Part shown: positions 31,201-38,000 of the stretch, in pieces | Numbering within the stretch: the stretch's first letter is position 1 | Layout of the letters: every line of letters starts with the position of its first letter | Assembly (NCBI GenBank): GCA_013141385.1 | Contig: JABFRB010000012.1 | Location: 1-64,000 of the forward strand | Reading direction: 5' to 3' | Source of the DNA: Bacteroidales bacterium | GTDB taxonomy: Bacteria; Bacteroidota; Bacteroidia; Bacteroidales; Tenuifilaceae | Length of the DNA: 64,000 bases | The notes under the pieces: generated by a model | Database searches by the model: none | The model's input: the letters and a program-made list of their open reading frames with translations, nothing else | What the model was told of the DNA's origin: nothing | Made by a program: the position numbers and the translations under genes

Positions 31201-32013
31201 AGTAGACAACTGACCTAAAAAAGATTGTTTTTTTGAGGTCAATTCTGAACGGTCAGTTAAGATAACTCTTGCCTTTTTAGTTTGCTGTAAAATTTCTTTC
31301 GCTAAGAGTATGCCCAAACTACCAAGTCCACCTGTAATAAGGTAAGAACCTTGATCTTTGAAAACTATCTTAGGTTCATCCTGACTTGTTTCTATTTCTT
31401 TCCAACGTAAAACATATCGCGTTTCTTGCTCATATTTAATAATTGCATTATGACCTACAACTTGTTCTCTTTGAAATTGTTTTGCTAATATTTCCGCTGA
31501 AGTTTGTGGTGTTGTGAGAATAACTTGACCTATTAACATTGGATTCTCCAGCGCAGCAGTTTTAAGTAAGCCCGATAGACCAACAAGAAGAGTTTCCTCC
31601 TGCTCGTCTCCAATAACAATCTGGACAAATATTTTCCCTTGAGGTTTGCCTTTAAGTATTTTCTGAATAAGTTCAAAACTGGTTAAGGCGTATTCATTGT
31701 AACGTTCAGCAATATTTTTCTGCTTATCTGTTTGTAACAATATACAATGACTACGTGGAACCAAATTCTCAACTTGTTTAATATTAATATTTGGCAATTC
31801 ACATAGAATAATGTACTGTTCTATGTATCTTGAGTTATTCAAATCAGGTGACACTTCACCTATACTTGGCTCCCACACAGGAATAGAAAAAAGAATATCA
31901 TTTTTCTCCCCTTGTTCCTGCAACTTTAAAGTCTTAATTTTCCCTAAAGCTTCCTTTTGCGTAAGCTTGCCACTAGACAAGTCTTGATATATTTCTTTAA
32001 TCTTTTGTTTCAT
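16216..32013 (-). CDS. PKS3: trans-AT polyketide synthase, modules 5 (rest) to 8 (KS), 5265 aa
   Basis: Approximate order: docking helices 1-30; KR5 (GGLGSLG about 222, Tyr about 369); ACP (Ser about 528); KS6 625-1059 (Cys about 801, TMCSSS); dead DH6 1244-1525 (DHQ reads DYQ, HPSxxD reads HPSMIE); three crotonases 1629-2337; ACP pair (Ser about 2405 and 2508, both DSITGVTW); KS7 2599-3018 (Cys about 2767); dead DH7 3211-3491 (HPSLLESAIY); KR7 (Tyr about 3890, no LDD-type Asp, hence A-type); O-methyltransferase 4010-4320 (LDFGCGHGTDI about 4095, then GFTITGNQANLG); ACP pair (Ser about 4408 and 4514, LESFLGLEW); KS8 4609-5032 (Cys about 4777); docking tail about 5235-5265. After each KS comes the trans-AT linker ending LPTYPFAKERYW, with no AT. 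Module 6 should install a beta-branch and module 7 a methoxy group. Start ATG at 32013, 8 bp after the PKS2 stop. I take the MT as O-type from its motif; C-type is less likely. Confidence 0.95.
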   Translation of the reverse strand: MKQKIKEIYQDLSSGKLTQKEALGKIKTLKLQEQGEKNDILFSIPVWEPSIGEVSPDLNNSRYIEQYIILCELPNINIKQVENLVPRSHCILLQTDKQKNIAERYNEYALTSFELIQKILKGKPQGKIFVQIVIGDEQEETLLVGLSGLLKTAALENPMLIGQVILTTPQTSAEILAKQFQREQVVGHNAIIKYEQETRYVLRWKEIETSQDEPKIVFKDQGSYLITGGLGSLGILLAKEILQQTKKARVILTDRSELTSKKQSFLGQLSTETDRVVYKQLDICDLNQVQQLIASVNKEHKSLNGIIHCAGMVSDNFIIKKTSTEFRQVLEPKVLGTYNLDQASQNIDLDFFVLFSSVASVGNVGQADYATANAFMDQFAAYRNKLRGKEFRKGNTLSINWPLWQEGGMIIDQAKQDMMQQTMGLQSISNITGMFAFYRSLELQHAQMMVLKGNLSQIRRTIIDNQNTHSETSKAITKEEQFVVAEINSGSLLEKTQNYLCKEFSGMLSLPAHKIDPQASLEKYGIDSILAMNLTSQLEKTFGTLSKTLFFEYQTISELAEYFSKTHLDKLSSIFNIADNSQKISVNKLSEQKPLAQNRTISGHRFNRQNQTSALANSTRSIVTDPIAIIGLSGRFPEAHNIEEFWHNLRDGKDCIIEVPKERWDWRDYYSEDRTKSGQHFSKWGGFIAGVDEFDPRFFNISPREAENIDPQERLFLQHAWMAIEDAGYTRAGLQIAHEQDLAGQVGVYVGVMWGEYQLFGAEAGTQGKRMGIGNSYASIANRVSYVFNLHGPSMTLDTMCSSSLTAIHLACQDLKLGRTSLAIAGGVNVSIHPNKYLILSAGQFISSDGHCQSFGEGGDGYIPGEGVGVVILKRLSEAQRDGDHIYGILRGSALNHGGKTNGYSVPNPNAQAAAISRALAESNINARHISYLEAHGTGTKLGDPIEITALSQAFKKHTRDSEFCLIGSAKSNIGHCESAAGIAGLAKVLLQMQYKQIVPSLHSVKLNPYIDFQKTPFIVNQTLRTWEQPVIDGQVIPRIAGLSSFGAGGSNAHIIIQEYVSSVEASQSITDVEQNAKVIILLSARTKEQLKQKVKDLLGFIHKHQPDLVSLAYTLQVGRESMEERLGFMVGSIDQLANKLQAYIRGEQDIEDSYMGQVKREKDTLPLDTSDDDLQQTVEKWIDQKKLSKLKLWVKGLDIDWGKLYGDKKPHRISLPTYPFAKERYWVDTVVRGQLGVAGKTTAVLHPLLHTNTSDLSQQSYSSTFSGNELFISDYQINIDNRGEQKTLPVVVYIEMARAAVSKALPAKQESSILELHNIVCGQPFVISENGQIDIALFAKGDDQVDYEIYSKNKEEEVIHCQGQAIFNHQPTPAKLNIEQLKGQIKGRLEASELYSIFTKAGINYGSAYKAITSAYHGEEQLLVQLILPTVVDADQNDYLLHPSMIEGVMQASAGLIGDLSQSQFQPSLPSAFELVSIISACTKEMFAWVRYSQASQSEAETAKVDIDLCDQKGNVCVQMRGVVCQYGTQNLIDEATSQTISSAIPQVSEQIPISSVITPKITFNEPQNQTFKQIGLHKPTGISLTSPEVLRTEMTEKASSGKGSITLTNTSYTTSSGEHQVFASPSVNLYDCGNGIFSIQVSAEENNTLERGLIGLLLRALEMARQTESIKVLMIKGTNRSFLSGGREHYNEAVGQKLHHAITSFPYPVIAAMQGDATGVGFLIGALCDFMICSRTGRYYYTSPQEGLYPSESEYQLFEERFGGVRATDFLYISEGSTGNQLKDKGWTCSILNQDQVEAHALVLASKLAKKSGASLRLLKQHLARHINDLVGALTVVDPLNANKQTDKSRAGSKITSTSKQILLETHAKSVLVIRVCDAKKGSGMKTLVADLTDIFAQLNNSSKYKSIVLVSDYLDFLSEKVSVNDVLDFQRLVLESPLPVIAALDSNAKGLAWFISQFCDACIYNAKGSYSSANIGQSSELARQAAMIFSYRFGNYFGKEILLTGNEYSGIELQQKVGTINSVVQEQVLTTALKLAENWSKLPLDTIVSWKKQMIFSIREKITNQPAWSEPKEEAIETLSTLPILITLKSNVITATAYPEGILVVKMEDREAKNMFSDAIIQGINEVFDHIEKSPSYKVVILTGYEQYFASGGTKETLLSIQEGKTKFTDNKIYQITMTCKVPVIAAMQGHGIGAGWSLGMFADFIVFSEESKYFSPYMNYGFTPGAGATFIFPEKIGYDLSRETLLTGQEYNGREFKERGLLIPVIQREQVNIAALDLAKQIANSSRSQLIAFKHQMTHHFHKPLEEAYELELGMHEKTFVGQSETLAQIENNFIQANSHIPIKANPDEILLSPAIVDPMSSNENMASVSANLRKLLAQELHLHEHEIEENTQFVDLGLDSITGVTWIRKINEKYKTSIEATKVYSYSTLSQLSRYVKEEVEKVDTLTNKSEVSISANSASYVQQIDILPTVTASLRQLLAQELHLQEHEIEENTQFVDLGLDSITGVTWIRKINEKYKTSIEATKVYSYSTLSQLSRYVKEEAEKLVTLSNKSELSIPLKLQNKIVSQPAVKKLSSWRNKISSRINAGTSSVYQPIAVIGMAGQFPKAKNLEEFWQNIAQGKNCISEISQKRWDINTYYKEGGPVPGKTNGKWMGALEEYDLFDPLFFNISPTEAENMDPQQRVFLQTCWHSIENSGYNPKSLSGTKCGVFVGCGPGDYHKLSQKHQLSAQGFTGSASSVLAARISYFLNLQGPCLSIDTACSSSLVAIASACDSLNSGSSDIALAGGVNVLSGPSMHIMCSQTSMLSPDGKCFTFDQKANGFVPGEGVGVVMLKRLADAEKDHDAILGVIQGWGVNQDGKTNGITAPNEESQTRLEQEVYDKYHIDPEHIQLVEAHGTGTKLGDPIEVGALKATFKKYTQKKEYCALGSVKSNIGHCLTAAGVASFVKVLLALKHKQLPPTINFDHLNEHIGLKESPFYVNNQLQKWELKDSQRRQAAVSAFGFGGTNAHIVLAEYLPPIEAKSNITFITQNNKIIIPLSARTAEQLQQKASDLLDYIRQEGQTIEFVELAYTLQMGREAMGERLGFMVSSIGELAEKLKSYTEGKENIENVYQGQVKRNKEGMSIISGDDDMKEMIVDQWIAQKKLSKLLDLWVKGLELDWHKLYGNNKPRRINLPVYPFAKERYWFEVEETLMASKILTTFSVLHPLLHSNTSNLRQQSYSSTFNGKEFFLNDHQINGYKVLPAAAYLEMVRAAVEQATSIQQESIILELYNIIWTQPIIVTNDKDVSIALFEDDDETIDYEIYSIVADEEIIHNRGKVILNSKSSLSNKLDIEKLKEKMGKDKLEVTNFYSILTQMGFNYGIAMQALSEVYKGTNQLLAKINIPAIIENNQSDYYLHPSLLESAIYTSIVLITDFNQLPVYPLLPDTLETMTIISACTKEMYVWVHNSQGINSNAVINKIDIDLCDVQGNICVQMKGLTFQPMAVNANDLDGRQQLLDTNELSKLKSEQSREISKILYYKEDWQEEPLDGMLSEEANMQYVIFADSEFEKEIANSNDSDLLRNAIFVYQAERYKKISERIYNCRPNSINDVQQILNDVTLGTHVQGVTPSIAIIYSWAKDQKAEGIHALFNLFRAIKGSVHYVSNVILVGRYDSLTLDSCWDYSWIGFERSLKQTLSKTQISILYTDSTSPSVQQMVDASKHRGVIRYKNNQRFILSYKPSELNKTTKQSIVKQNGHYLITGGCGALGFKFAQYLAKNYQAKLLLLGRHPLTENIQKQLDALTQAGAKEIHYYSIDISDEKSLVSLARNLPFDIFGIIHAAGVEASKPYFESTKDDIDQVILPKSIGTILLDKVFGEQPLDFVCYFSSTAALFGDTGSCDYAIANRFQMAYALYRQQTMPDKGKTAVINWPLWQEGGMGFKDKVQSEQYIKMIAQDFGQELLTTQMGLDIWQDILQSDQLQTLVMVAKPSRVEKFLTKIYHDRQPSQMVTFGNTSQYDGNVGGYKYANKVEEVYSLVLPSVESKMEYLTFCPFESKKPGFSMSRAYLNPKKYPEDRRYIHEKQTEMRQVLFCKVHFEKINSILDFGCGHGTDIIQIGTLFPHMQVHGFTITGNQANLGNQRIALKNLSSKVKIYHKDSTKDAFPSKYDLVFGIEVCPHIDDKAGLFKNICNSLNENGTILLMDVISNQKDAFVDPNVGMNIPSQEDWIKLISQFNLEIDEFIDVSPQISNFLYDPDVYSNVKRLPEAIQKTYFGYADFSLSLEKGIMSYVLIKLKRNNQLSEQELKEYNWKKIKNPIPYPDALEDMFKHQRVVYPPVDSMANKPQSNEIEISSFLESKEQQIDYPSTDRLDSNIYCTNKVSVSLQQLQQELKTSLAEILHLKISVIDINQSFGDLGLESFLGLEWVTAINTKYGTQLPNIVVYDYPTVKELAIFLEKEIKKLPATFKQQISTISFDESSLQLSNKASISLQQLQQELKTSLAEILHLKTSVIDINQSFGDLGLESFLGLEWVTAINTKYGTQLPNIVVYDYPTVKELAIFLEKEIRKLPATSQKQIQTFSSEKSSVQLSNYQSGRKINRISRTIRRKDNPSKSYNSLDSDKIAIVGMSGRYPQANNLQKYWDNLVQGKNSIVEIPSSRWDVNKYYDPDPNKTDKICSKWLGVMDDIDCFDPLFFRISPQEAENMDPQHRLFLQESYKAFEDAGYSSSSLSNKKCGVYLGIAHNEYSLLRSKNNVASSQITSDSSSIAAARIAYHLNLKGPAIAIDTACSSSLVAIHLACQGLLNHETNMALAGGISLWLTPESYQGMSQAGMLSPDGQCKTFDDSANGIVVGEGVGAIVLKRLEDAKRDNDTIYGVILGSGINQDGKSNGITAPSVNSQIELIRDIYSKYKIDPEIISYVETHGTGTKLGDPIELKALDTVFKEKTEKKNYCAIASVKTNIGHTSAAAGIASLHKVLLSMQHQTLVSTLNVTKENSHFDFKNSPFYINKENRFWEAGSNSLRRAGVSAFGFSGTNAHLVLEEYQQQSNGKLSISTRAFYQNEDVVIPLSARTSEQLKQKVHDLLDFISSPDTVKHRENQRTQSIKTIDLNSIAYTLQVGREEMEVRLGFLVNSVDQLIDRLKAYIDGQHDVEGTFQGKVKPNEDTLLMFNSDEDMQKFVDQCMAHKQLSKLGDLWVKGLDIDWNMLYSDRKPQRISLPTYPFAKERYWVENTLVNQGLDDKVKTTKNLESIEDIINKIDNDSIDTLHAVQLLKNLS
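18290..18925 (-). repeat. Tandem 318-bp repeat encoding the module-7 ACP pair
   Basis: Two copies, offset by exactly 318 bp (106 codons), encode the two ACPs after the O-methyltransferase. Both read DLGLESFLGLEW: Glu replaces Asp before the serine, and a Trp follows six residues after it. The copies differ at only a handful of positions. Confidence 0.85.
24340..24900 (-). repeat. Tandem 309-bp repeat encoding the module-6 (beta-branch) ACP pair
   Basis: Two copies offset by 309 bp (103 codons) encode ACPs with DLGLDSITGVTW. The Trp six residues after the phosphopantetheine serine is the flag reported for ACPs that take part in beta-branching. The pair directly follows the crotonase triplet, as expected for a branch-forming ACP doublet. 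Confidence 0.85.
25005..27130 (-). other. In-line triple crotonase (ECH-ECH-ECH) region of module 6, PKS3
   Basis: Three crotonase-superfamily domains lie in series at about residues 1629-1845, 1865-2062 and 2100-2337 of PKS3. The first has MQGDATGVGFLIGALCDFMI and a GWTC segment. The second is divergent (LDSNAKGLAWFIS in place of the glycine-rich oxyanion loop) and may be structural. The third has MQGHGIGAGWSLGMFAD and YMNYGFTPGAGATFIFP and looks like the PksI/MupK decarboxylating ECH2 type. In HMG-CoA-synthase cassettes ECH1 dehydrates and ECH2 decarboxylates the branch. A dead DH precedes the triplet and a Trp-flagged ACP pair follows it. Confidence 0.85.
26480..27130 (-). other. GC-rich island over the first crotonase of PKS3
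   Basis: Base composition changes sharply inside the open frame. Lines 26701-26760 and 26881-26940 hold 35/60 and 34/60 G+C, against 21/60 at 25981-26040 in the same gene. The island coincides with one domain, which points to recent import of that domain from a GC-richer donor. Confidence 0.75.
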
Positions 32014-32021
32014 CTTTATTT

Positions 32022-35000
32022 CTAGGCTAATTCTACTGCTTCATCAACAGAAATTTCATTTTTTAAAACTTTTTCTATTAGTTTTTGATAATAAGAATCA
32101 TCAAAAAGAGAATCACTATTTGTTTTTTGATGAGAGGATTTTACTTCACCTTCCAAAATCCTAAATGAAAATCCTTGCATCTGTACACAAATATTTCCTT
32201 GCTGATCGCATAAATCAATATCAAACTTAATGAGCTTATCATTCGGCTTACTGCCTGGAGAATAACGTACCCATGAAAACATCTCACTGGTACATGCCGA
32301 AATAATACGTATATGTTCCAAAGCAAAAGGCACAAATGGTTTGCTAGGAATATGGTTCAAATCGGCAATTAAACCAAATGAGGATTGCAAAGCACTGTCC
32401 ATCAAACTGGGGTGTAATAGAAAATCATTGTATTCTGACTTCCCCTCAATAATAGGAGGTAACTGCAATTGAGCAAGCAATTCCTCTTCTCCAATAAAGA
32501 TAGTTTTTACACCTTGAAACGCTTGTCCGTAATTGAACCCTATTTGAGTAAATATCGCATAAAGGTCAGTGCCATTTATTGTTTTACATCCCATTTGTCC
32601 TTTTAACTTTTCCAGATCAAGCATATCAGTTGTCGTCCTTTGACTCAAAATCGCTTGACCCTGACAATGGATTATTTCTTCTTCATTGTCCTGACTATAA
32701 ATCTCATAGTCTATTTGATCTATAGAACTATTACCCTTAAAATTTTCAGCTAAAACTATAGAAACATCTTTGTATTCTTCGACAACAAGTGGTTTTAGCC
32801 AAACAATATTGTGCAGTTCCAAAGTGGTTGATTCTAATTGAATCTGTGATGCAAGCGATATTGCAACTCGAGCCATTTCCAGATAAGCAACTCCTGGTAA
32901 AATTCTTTGTCCCTGTACTTGATGATCTTTTAAGAAAAATTCTTCGCTACTAAAAGTAGATTTATAACTTTGCTGTATAAAATCAGAAGTGTTACAGTGT
33001 AGCAAAGAGTGAAGTATTGCTGGTTTAACGTCTGTATTTTCTATTTGTTCAGTATCAATCCAATATCGCTCCTTCTCAAAAGTATAACTTGGCAGGTTGA
33101 TACGTTTTGGTTTATTCTCCCCATACAATTTTCGCCAATCAATAACTAAGCCTTTTACCCAAAAACTCAGCAATTTTTCATATTTGCCTTTAACAATCCA
33201 TGTCTCTATCGCTTTTTCAATTTCTTCATCAATAGCAAACTCAATTAATACACCTTTATTACGCTTGATTTGACCACGATAAAACAAATCTATCGTTTCT
33301 TTCCCATCTAAAAAATCATTTAATTTATTTATAAGCTCTTCTCTGGATTGAATTATTAAGGCAATGCGTTCTTCCATCACATCTCTCCCTACCTGCAAGG
33401 TATAAGCAATACTACTTAAATTCGCTTCTTCATTGGTTTCCAGATATTTTTTAAGATTACGTGCCGCTTCTTTAAGGCTCGTTTCTGTCTTTGCCGATAA
33501 GATTATCAAATAATTATCATTTGCTTGCAGTTTGTGTTCTGATTCCTTGACAATATATTCTTCAAGCACCACATGAGCATTTGCTCCTCCAAAACCAAAA
33601 GAACTAACACCAGCTCTTCGCGGTAACTCGCTCCCTTGTTGATCTTTTATGCGATGCCAATGATCATTTTCCTGCACAATATAGAATGGACTGTTTTTTA
33701 AATCGATATACGGATTTATGAAATCACAATGCAAGGTTTTGACGCGTGTTTTATGTTTGAATTGTAACAGGACTTTGATAACACCTGCAATACCAGCCGC
33801 CAATTCTAAATGTCCAATATTGCTTTTTACGGAACCAAGTCCGCAATGAACTTGTGCCATTTGTGTTCCTCCTGTCTCATTATAAAGATCCTTAAATGCG
33901 TTTTTAAGTGCATTTACTTCTATTGGATCACCCAATTCTGTTCCCGTACCATGAGCCTCAATATATCCAACAGTGCGGGGATCTATTGCGGCTTTTTTAT
34001 ATGCTGCCTTTAATAAGCTTGCCTGAGCAATGGGATTTGGTGCAGTTAATGAATTAGCCCGACCACCATGGTTCTCAGCACTACCACGAATAATTGCATA
34101 GATAGAATCTCCATCTCTTTCCGCAGCACTAAGTTTTTTCAAAAACAGCATACCTACTCCTTCGCCTCTGACATATCCATTTGCTCTATCGGAAAAGGTT
34201 TTACAGCGTCCATCTTCACTTAGCATACCTGCATTGCCAAATGAAATATGTTCAAACGGTTTAAGAATGGTATTAACTCCCCCTACAATAGCCATTTCGC
34301 AATCCCCCATTTCAATAGCTTCTATAGCACGATGAATCGCAACTAATGAACTTGAGCATGCAGTTTCAATCGCTTCACTAGGGCCATGAAGGTTCAAAAA
34401 ATAACTCATCCTGTTCGGACCCATTGACGGCACCTTCCCTGTTGAGCTATACCCTTTTATTGCCGCCTTTGCTCGAGTAAGCAATTCACTGTAACCGCCT
34501 TCGAAAGTACCGATAAAAATTCCGGTTTGTGTGTCGGAAAGACTCTCTGATGAATAACCAGCATCTTCAATTACTTTCCAGATATATGTCATTATTAATC
34601 GCTGCTGTGGATCCATATGCTGTGCTTCGCGTGGTGAAATGCCAAAAAACAGCGGATCAAATTCATCAATCCCATCAATAAAACCGCCCCATTTAATATT
34701 GGTTTTATTCACTTCTGTTTTTGGATCACCATATATCGCCTGCCAATCCCAACGCATTTTCGGAATTTCGCTTATGCAATCTTTTCCCTCCTTAAGATTC
34801 TTCCAAAAATCTTCAAGCGTTTCAGCTTGTGGAAATTTTCCACTAACTCCGATAATGGCAATTGGATCAATTAATCGACTTTCTGGTGCTATGGTCTTTA
34901 TAAAACGATGACTTTGTTTTGGTTTATTGCTAATAGCTAAGAATAAGTCTGTATCTTTTTCCTCTGCTTTATCTACTTCAACAAAACTTACATCTTGCTT

Positions 35001-38000
35001 TTTAACCTGAACCTGCAAACTAAACAAATTGACAAAAATTTCCTTATGCGCTTTTGCTAAGTAATTGGCAAAAGCAGAAAGGGTAGGATAATCAAAAAAG
35101 ACTGTGGGTGTCAACTCCAATTTGTAGTCCTGGTTCAACTGATTAATCAATTCGGTCATACTAATGGAATCAAAACCAAACTCTGGGAGTTCCGTATTTA
35201 CATCCAAGTCATCTATCCTAATCTTTAAGAATTTGGCTACCTTTTGCAGCAAGGCATTTTGTATTTTGCTGGTTAAGAAATCAATATCTATTTCTATTTG
35301 ATGTTGCTCCTGCTTTTTGACTTGAACCTGCAAACTAAACAAATTGACAAAAATTTCCTTATGCGCTTTTGCTAAGTAGTTGGCAAAAGCAGAAAGGGTA
35401 GGATAATCAAAAAAGACTGTGGGTGTCAATTCCAATTTGTAGTCCTGGTTCAACTGATTAATCAATTCGGTCATACTAATGGAATCAAAACCAAACTCTG
35501 GCAGTTCCGTATTTACATCCAAGTCATCTATCCTGATTTTTAAGAATTTGGCTACCTTTTGCAGCAAGGCATTTTGTATTTTGCTGATTAAGTTATCAAT
35601 ATCTATTTTTCCTTGTTGTTGTTCAACAATAGGGCTCAATTTATGCGATTGAACTTTTTTCTCATAAGCAAACAAGTATTGTCTCATGCGAGACAATTGA
35701 CCTTCCATAACCATTATTTGCGATGCTTCTATTGACAGACATTGATTGAATGCATGGATACCGCTTTCTTTTTGCATCTTTATCATACCTGTTTTGGCAT
35801 GCATCAACTTTTCAGTAGCAGCATCTAAAAACATTCCACCACCATGCCATAAAGGCCAATTAATTGAAATTGTTTTACCATGACGAAGTTGCTTCGCTAC
35901 TAAACCATTTCGATAATATGCGTATGCATCCATAAATGCGTTTGCCACAGCATAATCTACTTGCCCAACATTACCTTGATTTCCTGCTATAGAGGAGAAT
36001 AAAATGAAGTATTCTATTGGTAATGTTTGACTTGCCTCATCCAGATTAAAAGTACCATTTACTTTAGGAGCTAAAACTATTTTAAATTCCTCCACGGTCT
36101 TCTTCACAATAAGATTGTCATTGTTAATTCCTGCACAGTGAAGGATGCCTGTTAATTTGCCAAATTCCTTTTCTATGGCTTCCATCAAATACTTAACCGC
36201 CTGACCATCTGCAACATCTACTTGATGATAATCAACCCGTGCGCCAAAAGCCTGTAATTTTTCTATTTGCTGTTGTTTCTCTTTGCTTAAAACAGAACGA
36301 TCTGTTAATATCAACGTCACCTTTCCAATACTTTCAGCAATTGTTTGGGCAAATATCTGCCCTAATGCTCCTGCACCACCCGTAATTAAATATACTCCAT
36401 CTTTCCTCCATGGATTTTGATATTCAATAGAAGATATAACTTCTACCATGCTATTCACATATCGTTGATTATGTTCATAACGAATCAGACTATCTTCCTC
36501 ATATAGACTATTTTCTTGTAATATAGAAAATAGATTCTCTGCTGATAACGAATCTTGAACTACAATTACTTGACCAACAATCCTCGAATTTTCTAAATGG
36601 GCTGTTTTAAGCATACCCGATAAAGCTGAGTAAACTCCACATTGATCACGATCAGATACCAGAACTTGAATTAATATCTTGTCATTATTTCTTTTCTTCT
36701 GAAATGTTTGTAATGTTTCAAACAATTGCAATGCATCTTCCTGAAATTGATTTGTTAAAGAACCTTCTGTAGGCTTAAACTCAGTAAATACCACCTCTGG
36801 CATCATCTTTTGCAAAGCATTTTTAACTGATGCTAAGCCACATACAAAAATTCTTCGTTCCGCATAATTAATAACCTCAACTAGTTTTTCCGTAACTCTT
36901 TTCTGCCAAACTGGTTTTAACAATAATGTTCCTACCTGATTTGTAGTTGATTCTAAAACATTATTTTCCAAAACCCTAGAAGAAAATCCTCTCATTTTTA
37001 CACAAACGTTGCCAGCATCATCAAATACATCAATATCAAGCGTCTGTACCTTATCTGAGGGTTTCTCCCCCTCTGCATAACGCACCCATGACCACATAGA
37101 TTGAGTACAAGGGCTAAAAATTTCCAATTGTTTCAATGCAAACGGCAATGCCAGTTTTGAAGGGGAATCATCCTGTAAACCTATTGCTGCTTGTATTGCT
37201 GAATCTATTAAACTGGGGTGTAAAAAGTACAAATCTTTTGTTTCTAAAACTGAAGCCGGTAAGTTGAGTTTTGCCAAAACTTCATGTTCGCCAATATTGA
37301 CCTCTACAAGCCCTTGATGTCCAGAACCATATTCCATACCCATTGTTTTTAATATATCATAACAATTTTTCTGGCTTATCTGTCTTTTGCATATGCGGGA
37401 CTTTAACTTAGTAAAATCAACTAAACCATTCTGTGCAGAGGTATTGAAAATTGCCCGACCCTGGCTGTGTATTACAGGTTCTTGGTGAGGTTGCTCAATG
37501 CTCGTTATTTCATAAGCAATTTGTCCATCATCTTCAGGGTAAAGGTTGATATCAACCTTTTTTGGTGCATCATTTACTACTATCGGTTTTAACCAAACGA
37601 TATTGCTCAATTGTATGCTGCCATTTGCATCTTCTCCTATTGCATGTGTTATTGCTTTCCTAGCCATTTCTAAATAAGCTACACCAGGTAGAATTTTTTG
37701 ACCATTTACCTGATGGTCTTTTAGAAAAAATTCTTCGCCACTAAATGTTGAACTGTAACTCTGCTGGCTAAAGTTTGATGTGTTGTTGTGCAATAAAGGA
37801 TGTAGTACCGAAGATGATATGAGTTTTTTAGATGTTATTTCTGTCTCCACAGATTCCAACCAATATCGTTCCTTGGCAAAAGGATAAACGGGTATGCAGA
37901 TACGTTGGGGCTTGACCTCTTCATACAATCTATTCCAGTCAAACTCTAAGCCTTTAACCCATAATTCCATCAGTTTAGACAGTTTTCTTTGGTTTATCCA

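Noticed and set aside
34996-35625. Possible CRISPR or other short-repeat array
   Set aside because: The units are 309-387 bp, in frame, and encode ACP domains. There are no short repeats with unique spacers.
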